A DNA stretch of 64,000 bases from Nymphaea colorata (lineage: Eukaryota; Streptophyta; Magnoliopsida; Nymphaeales; Nymphaeaceae). The stretch spans positions 3,112,001 to 3,176,000 of the forward strand of contig NC_045150.1 in NCBI RefSeq assembly GCF_008831285.2, in the 5' to 3' direction. A program made the translations under genes and the position numbers. The notes below the pieces were generated by a model that did no database searches, was not told the origin of the DNA, and saw nothing but the letters and a program-made list of their open reading frames with translations. Positions 17,217-30,699 of this stretch are shown one piece after another (position 1 is the first letter of the stretch; the number at the start of each line of letters is the position of its first letter).

Positions 17217-18779
17217 ATGTGTGTGTGCACATGCTTGCGCTTTTGGAAATAAAGACACAAGAGCTGCCCAGATTTGCTAATTAACAATGAAAGATTAAAG
17301 GGGTGCTTAAGAGGATTATAGGGATTGAACAGGCTGCTTTGTGCAAGACAGGTCTTTCGTTGGCAATCATCTTTGTGTAATGAAATTATTCATTCCTTAC
17401 GATATGTGAACAAGTGTTTCTGAATAAGGCTATGTTTATCCTTTCCCTGATATCTAGGTAGATTAGATAGTTATAGTGTGTATTTCTATGGCCTCAGGAG
17501 CTGTATTCATCAAAAGCCAAATAGGTAATACTTTTTTGTTTTAATAGAAGGCTAGCTTTCACAACAAGGGGATACGATGTGCCCATTCCCATATTTTTGT
17601 ATGATTATGGAGATTATGGTGAGATATATGAAGTCCAAGTTTCAAGATATATGAAGTCCCCATATTTTTGCTGACAATGTTATTGGCCAGCTCCAGCACT
17701 GTCTTATGATGAATAAAGCATGTCTTCATTGGAATAAAGCATGCAAATTATTCAGCAAATAATGATGGAAACGTACCAATGATATATGTGGTGAATAATT
17801 AATTGTTCTCGTAAGGTTGAAGAACCAACAAATGAAATGATAGAGCCTCTGGACAAAGTTCTGAGAATAGTACCTCGAAAAAAAAAAAATCTTACAACAA
17901 AAATATATTTTTGAAATTCCAGATAAAGCTAAGGAAGCTAAGAAGGAAATTTAAGTTAATGATAAGAAAATTAATGAATGTTAATTATAAGAAAATAATT
18001 GACCATCATTAGGAAAATGGACATAATCATCCTCTTCCTGCAATCATTAGGAAACCATATATATATATATATAAACATATGTGGTGGGCTGCATAGAGTT
18101 TTGAGGTTTTATCTATTATTCGGTAGTTTTCTTTAGAAAAAAAAAATTAACTACATGGATGAACAAAATTACCCAGGAGGAAAATTCATGGAGAACTTAC
18201 ACAAGGATCAGATTTTGTAAGGGATTCGATATTATTAAATTTTAGCTTCGTTGCATCATACAACATGGTTTAGACATGAAAAACTAATGAGTTTTTAATC
18301 CAATAATCTTGGAAACTCCCCGTCCATTTGCCCGTTTCACGGGGAGATCCAGAAATTCTGGAGGCCTAGCTCGATAGATCTAATGGATCTTTCGATGCTT
18401 AAAGGCACGATCTAATAGATCTTTTTACAACTCTGCGCAAAATTTTCCCCATGATATGCAGTGGCAAAGATTCATGACGGCTGGCCCATCAAAAGCTTAG
18501 TAAGAGAGATTTAAAATTACATTGACATGACTTCAAAATTAAATCGTGCGTCCCATCAGGTTTAGGAAGCTGACACGAATGTTAAAAAAATCATTGTCAC
18601 TGCTTGATATTTTATGTCATGGCAAGGTACCGGAAAAAACTGCAGCATGTTTCTGAAGGAAAGGTGGTTTGATTCATGGGTGGATTTAAAAGTGAGCTGG
18701 TGAGGGTCATAGTCTATTTTGAAAAATGAAAGTTTAAAAAACTTGTTTTGGCCCTGATGAAAATTTGAATATATATATT
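16513..18779. other. AT-rich intergenic DNA
   Basis: No gene recognised. It includes a (TG)n-type tract at about 17187-17230 and a short (AT)n tract near 18058. Confidence 0.5.
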
Positions 18780-18840
18780 TATATATATATAAAGTGTTAC
18801 GCCTTACACTAGTTTTTAGCATAAAAATACATCATCAAAC

Positions 18841-18890
<50 letters not shown>

Positions 18891-19022
18891 ATTTAAATAT
18901 ATATATATATATATATAAAGTGATATGCCTTACACTAGTTTTTAGCATAAAAATACATGATCAAGCGCGCATATATATATATATATAAAGCGTTTCCCCT
19001 TAGGCTAGTTTTTAGCATAAGG
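18780..19022. repeat. Three tandem units of about 100 bp with AT microsatellites
   Basis: Units contain AAAGTGTTACGCCTTACAC followed by TAGTTTTTAGCATAA and a terminal AT run. They occur near 18791, 18917 and 18988, the last truncated. The three sites differ by point changes such as CATCATCAAACG versus CATGATCAAGCG. Confidence 0.75.
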
Positions 19023-19265
19023 TATGCTTTTTATGGAGCGTCCGATCTTTTGCTTGCGGTTTGCAAGGGGCAGGGGGAGGCTGCGGCCTCCCAGTCCCCT
19101 CCACTTCTCTAGCCAGCAGCCCTGACCGGCCAGTGACGCCAGCGGTAAAGGGGGAAGCATTCGCCGCCCCCTGACACTGGGGGGGCGGAGAAGCCGGTGC
19201 CTCCTCCCCCTTCCAAGAAAGGGTTGCAAAGGGGAAGGTGGCCCCGACGAGACCACCTGGGGTTC
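19023..19265. other. GC-rich patch of unknown origin
   Basis: A sharply bounded GC-rich stretch (for example GGGGCAGGGGGAGGCTGCGG near 19069) in AT-rich surroundings, directly after the tandem units at 18780-19022. Minus-strand open frames here are proline/arginine/glycine-rich and show no family signature. It may be a fragment of a transposon or captured exon. Confidence 0.4.
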
Positions 19266-19798
19266 GCCTTTGTTGAGGTTATTAGGACACAGTCGATCCC
19301 CAATATCTCAGCTTGGCCCCACTTCCTTTATGATAAAGTTTATTGAACAACCAAAACTCTTCAGTTCCTGTTCAAATAATTCAAGCCAAAGACAAAAAAG
19401 ACATATAAATGTACATGTTTACCTTCATGGTTAGGGTGTTATAATTAATTGGTTCTAAGAGACAACAAAATGAAATATTAAGAATTGAAACTTCTAAAAT
19501 AGGCATTATCTATATATATATATATATATATATTCGGCTAAAAAGATTTATTAATTCTTTTGTTTCAATTAAGTTAGTAAGAGAGATCTTGAATTAAGAA
19601 ATAAACCTTAGAAGCTAAAAGAGGGTATCCTGAGCAATTGTTGTAATTGAGTTCATTGATATTCCTGGTATAGTAGATGCTATTACACATACAATTGTAC
19701 TCAATTTGATTGAATTGTTTAATCATAAAGGAGACCTTCTATAATTTTACACATGAGGGGTTATTTCGTCCGGTCATTAATACCTTGATTACTTTTAA

Positions 19799-19899
<101 letters not shown>

Positions 19900-22092
19900 A
19901 AGCATCCTACTTAATGCAATGTAATTATTGCTTTGTCTTGTATGAACATGCTTTGATTTAAATAGATTGAATTAAAAAAACCTTGTGTTTTGAGCATCAA
20001 GTTTTTGGGTTTTATATTTCTCTATTTAATCACTTGTAGAACCATTTGACCTAGAACATTAAATTAACTAAATAAACATATTAAAAATGTATATGGAAAG
20101 GTGTCCGGAAATGGATCTTGGGACACAAACCACGCGGAATATTAGGCCAGTTTCTCTAACAATTTTATCTCAAGAAATTAACTTCTAAAAAAGGGAGTGT
20201 ATACTTACATGCAAGTCGAAGCACGTTGAGATTTCACCACCTTATACTAACACAGCTTTGGACCCTCGAGGCAAGGAAAAAGGTTGGTCGAACCTCTACA
20301 TGTTTATATTATTGATATTTAAATACCATTTACTTCAAAGTACAATTTTTCCTATCAATGTACAATGTCCTAAAACATTGAGGAAGCACATTATACTTAT
20401 AAATGGCACAGTTGTTCTTTTTGGGGTTGGAGTTTGAGTTGGATCCAGCCTTAAATGAATTATGTAAGCGGATTCCACATAAATTCAGATTTGGAATTTC
20501 TTTTATAGGAAATGAATCTGGATCTAGCTACCATAACGTCCAAATCCATATATAATCGGATCTAATCTTTATCAATATATGTCCCAGTCATATATCGGAC
20601 TCACATTCTGATTCCGGTTTTGCAATTGTTCATCAAATCTGAATTCAATTAGTAATTGGAACTGGACTTTTTGCTGGATGGCATTAGACAGATTCATGCT
20701 TATCAGCCGATCCATTTGTATGTCTATGAATGTTCAATCTTTCTCCAATCACTTTCCTTGAACATGCCTCCTTTTGTTCTTTTCCTGATCTTTCAATGAA
20801 CAGTGAGAATTTTCTGTTGGCAACCTCTCTTTTCCACAGTCAACAGTAGCATCTCTCATTTTCAGTATTATTATGTCCAACAAGACTTATCTTCACACCC
20901 AGGTCCAAAACAGCCCTGGACCCGGGAATCTTTGGCCTGTTCGAGGTAACCCACAAGAACACTTTTCTTCCTATTCTCTTATAACATGTTACTTATGCCC
21001 AAGAAAACTTAATTTTATTTTGCACTAATGAGGACATGATGCATGGCCATACAGATTTATATTCTTCTTTGCTTTTAGATGATTTAAAACCTTTTAATTT
21101 ATTTTTTTAATTAAAAACAAAAAAAAAAGTAAACTGATACAAGACTATATGTATCTTGCTAGCGGCTTTCTAGTGGTTGTAGAGTAAGAAAATTTTTGCT
21201 AAGGAGCACTAATATATACACATCCAAGTTAGAACTTTAAAAAAAAAATTATGTAAGGGCATTGATATGTAAATAAATTAATATGTGGGTGCTGTTCAGT
21301 GTCCACGGAGGGCCACGAACTTCCATCTTTAGGGACTTCTTCAAACCGGCAACTCAGCTCAATCACTTTTAAATTGGCAAAAGATATCATCATATTTATT
21401 TTTCAAGGATGAAAAACTATAACTATTAAAAAGAATTTTTTTAAAAAATAATATGAAATTAATGAACAACGAAAGTCATGTGACATGCGTATATCGGCCT
21501 ATAAATCGAATCAGTTTGCGGCCAGTCTTATCCGGTACAAAAGTAATAGATGTAATCTAATTTCCTGAGCACCATTGCATATTATGTTGCAGACATTGGT
21601 ACAAGTGACATGGAAGGGGCTAGAGTCTTCGCTTCGAGCTCTTTAAGACTTAACCTAATTTTATAGGTACTATTGTTTATTCTTTGCTACTTATGCTTAA
21701 GGGGGTTGGGATAACTGACATGGCAAGGGTGGGTAGGTGGTCAATCTTCAATTCGAGTTTTTGAGACTAACTATCTGCAGTGCAAAAAAAAAGTTTGTAT
21801 ATGCAAGTTAAAGCATAGCGGAGACGTCACCCAAAGCATTGAAAGAAAGTCTGGTATTATGAGGAGATAGGGGAAAGGATTGGGTTAAGCTGGGCAAAAA
21901 GATGAAACATCAGAAACATTGTACACTTTATGAAAGTGACTCCAATTATTCATTTCATTGCCACGAATCGCATTTTCCCATTTCTTCAATAACCAGGGAA
22001 TCCCATAAATTTATGTCCTAAGAACATGAGTCCTAACTCAGGCTTCTTCAATATGATATGTTTGTCCATAATAAGTCCATATCGGTGGGCGA

Positions 22093-22095
<3 letters not shown>

Positions 22096-22157
<62 letters not shown>
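22096..22157. repeat. (AT)n microsatellite
   Basis: About 31 AT units, uninterrupted. Confidence 0.95.
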
Positions 22158-22160
<3 letters not shown>

Positions 22161-23271
22161 GAGTTGAAATGTGTTGAGGATTATGAAAAGTCTATGAAAT
22201 GAAAATCTGTCCGCATTCTTTCACCAGAAATAATGCAGCTTTATGCTAAAAGGATTTTATGCATGTTCAGTCATTAATCTTCTAATTATTAAAAATTCCT
22301 CAAAATAATTTGGATTCCAATGATTCGATAGCTACCCTCCATTCAGGAACACCTTCTCTATAATCAAATCTAAAAAAAAAGAAAACTCATGAACTATGAT
22401 GAAGATTTTGAAAAAAAAAAAAAAGTAAAATCCCCCAGCGGCCTCCCTTCTCCGATAGAAATTTTTGCCACACATTGAGAATATCAAATCCTAATATTTT
22501 ATATACAAGTGTAATCTGGCGTTTGTTTACTCTGTCAGCCTCAATAAAGAGGATTTGAGATCAATCTCATATATGAGATCCCAAGTTATCAGATATACCC
22601 TTATTACTACAGGTAGAAAGCTATGAGTTTTGTTCTGGCTCATATTAACGTGTACTTGGACATTAAAAGGACGTTTGATAGCCTTGGATTTGAGATTCTC
22701 AGGATTTGAGGACCACGGATTTAAAGTTGGCGTCTCTCATCAGATCTGAAATCCCACTTTTTTTAAATACAAAGAAGTAAATAAGGATCTTTTAGATTTG
22801 GCCTAAGATCCTTAGTTTAGTCTGACCTAAGGTCCCTTTTTATATGAATCTTCTACCACATCAGTAAAATCATATCACGTCATATGTACATTAAATCTGT
22901 GGATTTCAAATCCGAAGTAATCAAACGCCTTCTCGCCATATTCACACCTTCTTCACGATAAACGGTATACATAGCTCACTTTATCATAACGTGACGTTTC
23001 GGATGTAAGAGAAAAGGGCGTAAAACGTCGGAAAAGAAAAGGAAAGCCAATAATGGTGACTGAAGCAGGGCGTCAAACCAAACTTTGTCGTTATGTTACA
23101 AGAAGTACAAAGTAGGCCTTCGTAGGGCGTTGAAAATGGTGACCTATGAAGGTCAAGAAGATTCATTTTTCAACAAGTGAATGCATCTACCGAAGATAAC
23201 CTTTTCCCTTTTCATTGTTTCTCTTCAGTTGCACAGTCAATGGAAAAAGAAAGAAAGGAGATGAGCAGACG

Positions 23272-24561
23272 TCAAAGTACAGTTCCATCTGCACTGCTCC
23301 TAGAGTTAAACTCAGCGTCTTCTTTGTGGAGATTATGTAAATGGATAGGATCTAGACTTGGGTTGTAAGAGTACCATCTAGACCAAAATATATACTGACA
23401 AAAGTTGAGCAGACTGAGAGCAGCTAGCAGCCAATAAAACAAGTCCAGTCTGTCTTTGTTCAGATCATTATCTGAGAGCCACCCCTTGTGTGAATTGCCT
23501 GAGGAGATCTTATTCACTAAGGAGACCAAAAATGAGCTCAGGAAGAAACCAAATGAGTATGAACAGTATGTTACAGCAGTCAAGAAGGACTGCATTCCTG
23601 CTAGGGACTGCTTGTAGAAGAACTCAATGAGACCAACTGCGGTAAACATTTCAGAGAGTCCGAAAATGAGAAACTGTGGTGTGATCCAGAATATGGAGAT
23701 TTGCTTGTCAGAGAAGATCGCCATCTTTCGTCTTTTATTTTCAATGAGAGCTGCGGCCACCATGGAGAAAGTTGCTGTGAACAGTCCAATAGCAATTCGC
23801 TGCAACGGCGAGATGCCAGACTCGGTGCCGGAGATACGTCGTGCAAAAGGGACACAGACGGCATCGTATAGAGGCACGACAAATATTAGCATGAGGTAGG
23901 GGATTGACTGCAGTGAAGCAGGAGGAACTTTGAAATTTTTTGTCAATTGGGTGTTCATGATGCTCCCCTGTTGCACTGAGAAAGTCTGTAGCTGAGCAAG
24001 GATGGTGTTGAAAATGATGGTACAGGCAAAAATGGGGATTACAGAGATGAGGATCTTCACTTGTTCTACTTGAGTTACTGTACAGAGTCTCCATGGATTC
24101 TCCTTCCTTGTCATGCCATCCTCTGTGATGATACAGGCCTTGTCCAAAAACCTGTGTCATCACTAACAATTTAAGATCATTACTTGAAGTTGAAGATGGC
24201 ATCTTTTCTAAAATATACTTTCATACATGTTCATCCCAATTAGTCCCTTTCAGGAAGAAGTTACAGAACTCTAGCTGCAAAGTCCTCTCCTTACCTAAAC
24301 CTTGCTGTATGCAGTAGGTTCCCAACAGCCATAGAAGAGTTAATGTTAGGAGAACCGGGTTGGCTCCCATGGAGAAGCTCAGGCTTAGAAGGACATACTG
24401 ATTTCCTCTTAGTAATGGCAGCTACAAGTACCTATCATCAGATGAAGTCCAATAATGCAAAAATGTTAGTATGGGACCGAAATTACTTGGTACATGCCAC
24501 CATCAAAGAAAAGTTACAGCAAGCTATGCCATGACCTGGGATTCTTTTGCAGATCATAAAC

Positions 24562-24611
<50 letters not shown>

Positions 24612-26513
24612 TTTAAAGAAAGCGTACTTGTAAAATGGGAGTGAAGATACTGCCTTGAGGTGGCTTGTTTCTGTAAAATGTAAAACCACATATTAGGCTG
24701 CCTAAGCCCAAGGCCATTGCTGCAGCTGAGATACCAAAGCCAAGCCCCATGCCTGAGTTAGTCTGAACCCAAACAAGGATGGTGAGCGCGATAAGTTCAC
24801 CAAGAGAGAAGCTAAAATATGCAGCATTGAAGTAGGAGGACAGCTTCCTAGACTGCTTAGTGTCATCCCTAGAAAACTGATCAGCTCCATGAGACAGCAT
24901 ATTTGGCTTCAAACATCCACTTCCCAGAGCTACCAAGTAGAGCGCCAGAAAGAATATCAATGCCTGAAGACCTCTTGCTTCTTCACAGTGATTTCCTTCA
25001 GTTCTCATATTGCATTTTGGTGGTCTAAGCTGTTGCAAATGAGCTTGGACAGAGAGCAAAATAAATCCCTGTAATCAGTTCATGGCACAAGTTAACATTG
25101 ATTTGAATAAGTGGTTCATTTCATTTTGATTTATTGATCTTTTGAAAGATTCTAAAACACAAACTCATAAAAACCATCATTTAAGTCCAATACCATTGTC
25201 CTGAAAAGCCTAAATATCTGTTTTTTTTAACTCTTAAAACAAAATGGTAAGGAAAACTTTCTCAGCATGATTCCTAAATGATAAGCTGCAGATGCAGGAG
25301 CTTACAGAGAGCTCCACAAAGCCAAATATGATGATGGTCCAAAAACTCCCGATGTAAGAGTCAGAAAGGAATCCACCCAGTAGGGACAGAAGAAAGATGG
25401 TGCCCACAAAATTTGTCACGGTATTGGCAGATTTTGGAAGGGAGAAGTGTAGATCATTGAAGACATACGTGATAAGGTTATTCCCCACAGCAGCTATCGC
25501 CATTATCTCGAAGGCCTGAATGCCTGGACAATACCCGACAAAAGCATCAGCATCCTTTTGAAGATTAGGAACGATGAGTTCAATGAGATGGAAAAATGTA
25601 AACAAGACCCAAAAAAATCCAAAAGCGCTCAAGTTCATTTGCATCATGAATTGAACCTCAGGAGCATAATTTCACCGAGTGAACAATACTAAACTCTCAA
25701 ATGGCCAAGAGGCAAGACAATAATGAACTCTTAGAAGGTATAAGCAATATGTAAAGACCGACAAGAGGCAAGGCGTAGGAGAAAATTCCCCATTATGAAA
25801 ATGGTCCTGCTCATTCTCCTATTCATGTGCTATGATTCAAAAACTGTAATGAAACCAATATATCAGAGAGAACAGACAGTATAATGACATCTATCATAAC
25901 CGAAGGTCCTTGGAATTTAACGCAGGAAAAGGACATTCCTACCAAAGCTCAAGCAGAAAGAGACAACAACCAGAAGAACATGGCTGAGCTAGACGACCAT
26001 CATGTTAATTCTGCAGAAATGCACCAACTGCCCAACGAAAAAGTTGCAGAAGAAGACCATTAAAGAGAAAACAACTTTTTCGTTTTCTTCTCCGCATAAC
26101 TTTGTGGCTTACCATTAGTACCAGAACAGAACAATTTTCCATCCTTCCGTGTTTATTTTTGGACAAAACCTTAAACAGAACAAGAACACAGAACCTCGAG
26201 TTAAAGCAAGACGAACAAAACCCAGTTCATGGACTCCACCCTTCTTTCTTCTCCTTCATGCTCTGTTCTTCCATGAAGGCAATGACACGCCATCACCCAG
26301 CAAATTTTGAAAGGAAAAAAGATTTAAATGAAAAGAATGGTGCTGAGAAAGAATACCAAGAACAAAGATTGCTGCTTTAGTTCCTCCATGGCTTGACTTG
26401 CAAGGCCTTCCTCTCCAATCGACCGAGCGATCCATGTGTTCTTTGACATTGACTCCACCACTGCTGACCTCATTCTCCATTTTGTTCCCGAATTTGGACG
26501 CTTCGACCAACAA
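23272..26513 (-). CDS. NRT1/PTR family (NPF4-like) transporter
   Basis: A major-facilitator-superfamily transporter of the plant NPF (POT) family. Five exons on the minus strand: 26513-26357, 25523-25306, 25068-24628, 24431-24295 and 24151-23272, all with GT-AG boundaries and consistent phase, totalling 1833 bases (610 residues). Exon 1 gives the N-terminus with DWRGRPCKSSHGG. Exon 2 has FEIMAIAAVGNNLITYV and GGFLSDSYIGSFWT. Exon 3 has SVQAHLQQLRPPKCN, ALIFFLALYLVALGSGCLKPN and FNAAYFSFSLGELIALT. Exon 4 encodes the central cytosolic loop (VAAITKRK). Exon 5 has NPWRLCTVTQVEQVKILISV, QQGSIMNTQLTKNF, QFLIFGLSEMFTAVGLIEFF and GWLSDNDLNKDRLDLFYWLL. Twelve spans are expected. The pattern fits NPF4. 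Members of the wider family move nitrate, peptides or hormones such as abscisic acid; the substrate cannot be told here. The ExxER proton-coupling motif is not seen in the first span. No disabling change found. Confidence 0.92.
24565..24609. repeat. (TC)n microsatellite in NPF intron 3
   Basis: About 22 TC units lie 18 bases downstream of the exon 3 donor (minus strand), between exons 3 and 4. On the gene strand it is a GA tract. Confidence 0.95.
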
Positions 26514-27666
26514 CTAACACACTCTCCCTTTCTCTCTCTCTCAGAAACAGATGATACCCCTACTGAAACTGCAATTTCCCAACGTGCTAGTGACGGTGGT
26601 GAGGTTCGAAATAGAAGTAAAATGGATGGTAGAGCTTGGATATTTTCTGGTAGCGAAGGTCACCATGGAAGGAAAAAGTAACATGGGGAAATCATTGCAG
26701 AGAACATACAGTTTGTCATGTACACGCAAGAACCAACGAGGGGGGAAGATGAGCGCATAAATAGTTGGAACACGCTGAGTGAGAACAAATGGTTGGCAAC
26801 TTGGCAGGCAAAAAATAAGCAAGGCTCCGAAACGACAAAGTGGTGATGCATGAAACTCTGCTATGACAGTGAAAATAGATATCGAGAAGCCGATCTGAAG
26901 GACACCCACTTGGTCCCTCTCCTTATTCTATTTTGGAGAACTGTAAAATTCTGTGTGAATCGGATCGAATCCTTATTTTTCGAATTCAATAAGTAGCAAT
27001 TTGCTTTGACTCATTGACTAATAGAAGACTATTAGGTATATATTATTTCTGTAAACCATTTGTTCATTTTTCTTTTAATATGTATGATGAAAGCTTCCGC
27101 GGATTCTTAATCGACTCTGCTGAGCCAGCAGCTTGATCAATTCACTTCAATTTCGAACTTTTACGATAATGTACTGTTCTCTCGACTCTGAATTACTGCA
27201 TGGTCATAGAACGTAAAGCCTACTAATTCGACGCCCTCTGCAGTGAAAATATGAAGCCTCCATGATTCATCTGGAACAGAAAGATATCTTATATTATCTT
27301 GAAATTGCCTTCTGTAAATGGTTTTCTATGTTTTTTTCTTGTTTTTGCACCTTGTGTATGTCCCCTTTTTTGTATCAAAGCTGGATATTTGACATGGAAG
27401 TTGCTAACCAAATTAATTCTTCAAACTCTGGTGATCTGGATCATACTTAGTACTATGATAATCCAATGGGTAAAATAAAAAATAGTTAATATAGGTCAAA
27501 TTTCTAAGATGCTAGTTACTGCGGTTCACCCTGTTGGGCTAGGATCCTAAGTTGATTTAGGTTTTCACAAATGAAAGTGAATTCACATCAGCAACAATCC
27601 AAGACGAAAATAATGAAATCGTAGACTAATAATGTTCATACAGACTACCCATTAGCTATCCATGGA
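26514..27666. other. Upstream region of the NPF gene and intergenic DNA
   Basis: Contains the presumed NPF promoter, with a CT-rich stretch (CTCTCCCTTTCTCTCTCTCTC type) at 26521-26542 just upstream of the start. The minus-strand open frame at 26541-26909 has no recognisable domain. Otherwise AT-rich. Confidence 0.5.
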
Positions 27667-27674
27667 GTTCACAG

Positions 27675-27818
27675 CAGTGGCGGAGTTAGGATTTTTTTAT
27701 TGAGGAATACTCGAGTCACCAGCCCAAGTCTAAAGTGGGTGGCAATGCAATTTTGAATTTCTCTTATAAAACTTCTGATGGGCTGGCCTACACCAACCCT
27801 CATGTAACTCCGCCACTG
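27675..27818. mobile_element. hAT-type MITE (144 bp)
   Basis: The terminal inverted repeats CAGTGGCGGAGTTA and TAACTCCGCCACTG fit the classic plant hAT end (CAGTGGCGG). They are flanked by GTTCACAG (27667-27674) and GTTCACAA (27819-27826), an 8-bp target duplication with one mismatch. No coding capacity. Confidence 0.85.
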
Positions 27819-27894
27819 GTTCACAAGTCAAGAAACACTATTGACTGGAAGATAGATGCTTATGCAGAAGACTGCAGTGGCAGAGTGAAGAGCA

Positions 27895-28085
27895 GCCAAA
27901 CTGAGTTGAGAAGCAGCGGCAGAGCCATATGTTGACTTGTGTGGGTGGTTGCCCACACAATTCAATTATTTACATATTTATTGTCTCCACATCATTTGTT
28001 TATTCATATAACAATGACATTAAAAGACCTAAAATGTTTTGAGTTAGTACCCCTCAGTCGAAAATTTCTAGCTCTACCACTATCG
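27895..28085. mobile_element. Probable second hAT-like MITE remnant
   Basis: AGCGGCAGAGCCAT at the left and TTTCTAGCTCTACCACTA at the right form a degenerate inverted repeat like the ends at 27675. The inside has the GTGGGTGGTTGCCCACAC motif common to such elements. No clear target duplication. Confidence 0.45.
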
Positions 28086-30229
28086 AGAAGGAAGGGGATA
28101 GAAGCACAAAGAGGTTTGAGAATTGAGTGCCCTGCTGATTAGCCCATAGGCAACAACTCTTTCTAAGCGTACCTTCAAGTCGGCAACCTAGAAGAGGAAG
28201 CCTGCCTCCGGCATAGCCAGAACGGCGAGACTGCTGGGTCAAGCCGGGCTCGGCCGGGCTAAACCGAGGCGGTTGTGTCCACAATATTCTCAATGGACAC
28301 AGATTGACCGAAAGGGGTTGGATCTCCCATCAGGGGCCAATGCAGTCCAGAAGAAGAAGCTGGTCTTCTTATCCTTGCTGTTGTTTTATTATTAAAGGGT
28401 GTTGTAAGAATAGTCACAACTCAGCTTGAATCTGTAATTTCGAATTAAATATGTGGCAGATCTCTTTGATTCAACCATACAAGAGTGCCAGGTACTTATT
28501 ACTTTTATAACTTATTTATTCATTTTTATAAAGTACATGTGATCATATCCTTTGCTACGTCTTGATCGATTAATTATTGAGTTGTTGTGTTGCTCTCTCA
28601 GGTTTGAATCATTGCATGGCCTCAACAGGCGAAATCTACTAATCTAGTGAAGCCTTTTGCAGCTCAGCATTGCCACAGTTTCTAAGTCAGCTCTAAGGCT
28701 AAAATAGTGCTACTCAAAGCCTGCTCTGGCACTAAAACAATGCCAAAACTTGCACCAAACTTCGACCTCTTTCTTTGGTAGGAAGTGTTCATGCATTTGA
28801 TGCTAAGCGTGTTGTTAGGGGTGGACCCAGAAAATTCGGCTGGCTGAGAGGCACTAATTATAAAATTTTTAACTTTTAAGAGTACCAAACAAACAAAAAT
28901 TACCATGAAAGTATCAATATGAAAATAAGTACTTTTTTTTTTTGCCCACACAGTGCCCCGCGCACCAATGCCAAACCTGTCACTGGTGCTATGACTATTC
29001 AGTGCTAGACACTCCAGTCAACTGGTTTCATTTTGCTGAAGCCAGAGCTGATCTTATTTTAGCACTAGATCTGCTCTATTTTGTTTATAGTGCGAGCATC
29101 TGTTCCTCCTCATTCATGTGAATCAAGAAAGGACTCAAAATAGTGTAGTTGCATTTCAGAAATTTAAGGCATACTTTGGTTTTTTTTTCTCTCTAATTTT
29201 AGGGTGACTGATTCATTCCATCACTTCAAAAAGACTAGTACATGAACCCTATGTCTATGAAACTTATTACAGTTCAGAGAATGAGCACACTATGTTGTGA
29301 CATCGATCATAGGATTTACACGTCAAACCCTTTTAAAGTCGACCATCTTGCTGCTAAGTGCCACATGGGCCTTGTTCCCACCTCAAAAAAAAATTAAAAA
29401 TTTACATGTAAATTTTACTTATTTTATATAAAAATTTTGAAAAATGATATTTCGAATCAAAATTTAGAAACTATAATTCGACCCCCCTTATGAAAAATTT
29501 CTGGCTCTATTAAAGATTCTGCTACAGTATCTTGAAATTGGTCTTTTCTTTCTTTCTTTTTTTTTTTTTTGCAACTTGTGTCTCCCACATTCTAGCAAGT
29601 TGACTAAAAAAAATTTACAATTCAACTCAAAAAAGATTATCAGATCAATTATTCCAACTTTGGTGGTTTGTATCGTAATTGCAACATTGTAATCCAGTGA
29701 ATGAAACGGAAAGCATCTAACTCTAAGTCAAACTGCTAAGATGCTAACTCATTTGGAGTGCATTTTAAAAGTCAAACATCACAATTCTAGTGATTTTGAT
29801 GTTTTACTTTCCTATAATCTGCTCGTCAAGCACGAGAAATCTGGAGGATTTTATCAAAACGTAATCATACGCAAGAAAGAAGGTTAATAACTTATTTTTC
29901 TTTTGCTTAAAAACACCAAAAAATAGGTTAAAATAAACATTGACACTCTAATGTGTGTGTATGTGTGTGTATATATATATATATAAGATACTTTTGTAAT
30001 TTCAATGATGAATATGGGGTTCCACCTTTTAGTTTACTTATATGCACTCAACTTGTGAAGGTTGGTTCAGCCCCAACCTACACCAAACATATCAAACATA
30101 AGGTTCTCCATCACTGTGACACTTTAGTTGATAGGTATATCATGGGTTCACCCATGTCTCGAAGTAGCTTTGGACCCTAGAGTGGAGGAAGGGATGAGGG
30201 TTTCAGCTCTTCTTCATACGGCTTCAATG
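28086..30229. other. Intergenic DNA with MITE-like remnants
   Basis: Short hAT-like pieces are seen, for example GGGGTGGACCCAGAAAATTC near 28817 and TTCTGGCTCTATTA near 29500. A GC-richer stretch lies at 28190-28285. No gene recognised. Confidence 0.4.
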
Positions 30230-30320
30230 TTCTGGTAAATCAGATCCTAGTTCCTATAAAGATCATTTATAAGGGCACTCAATTCTGGTAAATCAGATCC
30301 TAGTTCCTATAAAGATCATT
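30230..30320. repeat. Short tandem duplication, period 53 bp
   Basis: A block of about 38 bases starting TTCTGGTAAATCAGATCC and ending AAAGATCATT occurs at 30230 and again at 30283, separated by TATAAGGGCACTCAA. The copies look identical. Confidence 0.85.
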
Positions 30321-30699
30321 AAAACATATTCATGGTAACACTCACAAAATGTCCTTGCTGTCAAAGGACTCCCTAGAAAAACCCATAAGGTTCAAAACTT
30401 TATTCACATATACCAAGTCTGGTCCATGTATTTGGATCCGCTTCTTGCTATATCCAAAATAATTGGGTCTCCCCTGATTTGATCTGGACTTGGATTCAAT
30501 CTCACATTCTAATAAAATCCAAGTTGGATCTCACAGGCAGAAATCCTGAAATTTTACATGTAGTCAGGTAGAATCCCTGTACGTTTTCGGGGTTGGTTTC
30601 GGATTCAGTCGCAAAAGCCACACATCCAATCGGAGTTGAGATGGCTATTTAGATCGTGTTTTCTTTACCGGATCCGAATAAATGGATTTGATTCTGGGT

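Noticed and set aside
21600-21790. Two SINE-like segments (GACATGGCAAGGG and TTCAATTCGAG words)
   Set aside because: Box motifs are too weak and the boundaries undefined to list as SINEs.
26541-26909. Minus-strand 122-residue frame upstream of the NPF start
   Set aside because: No in-phase splice to exon 1 and no family signature; treated as promoter region.
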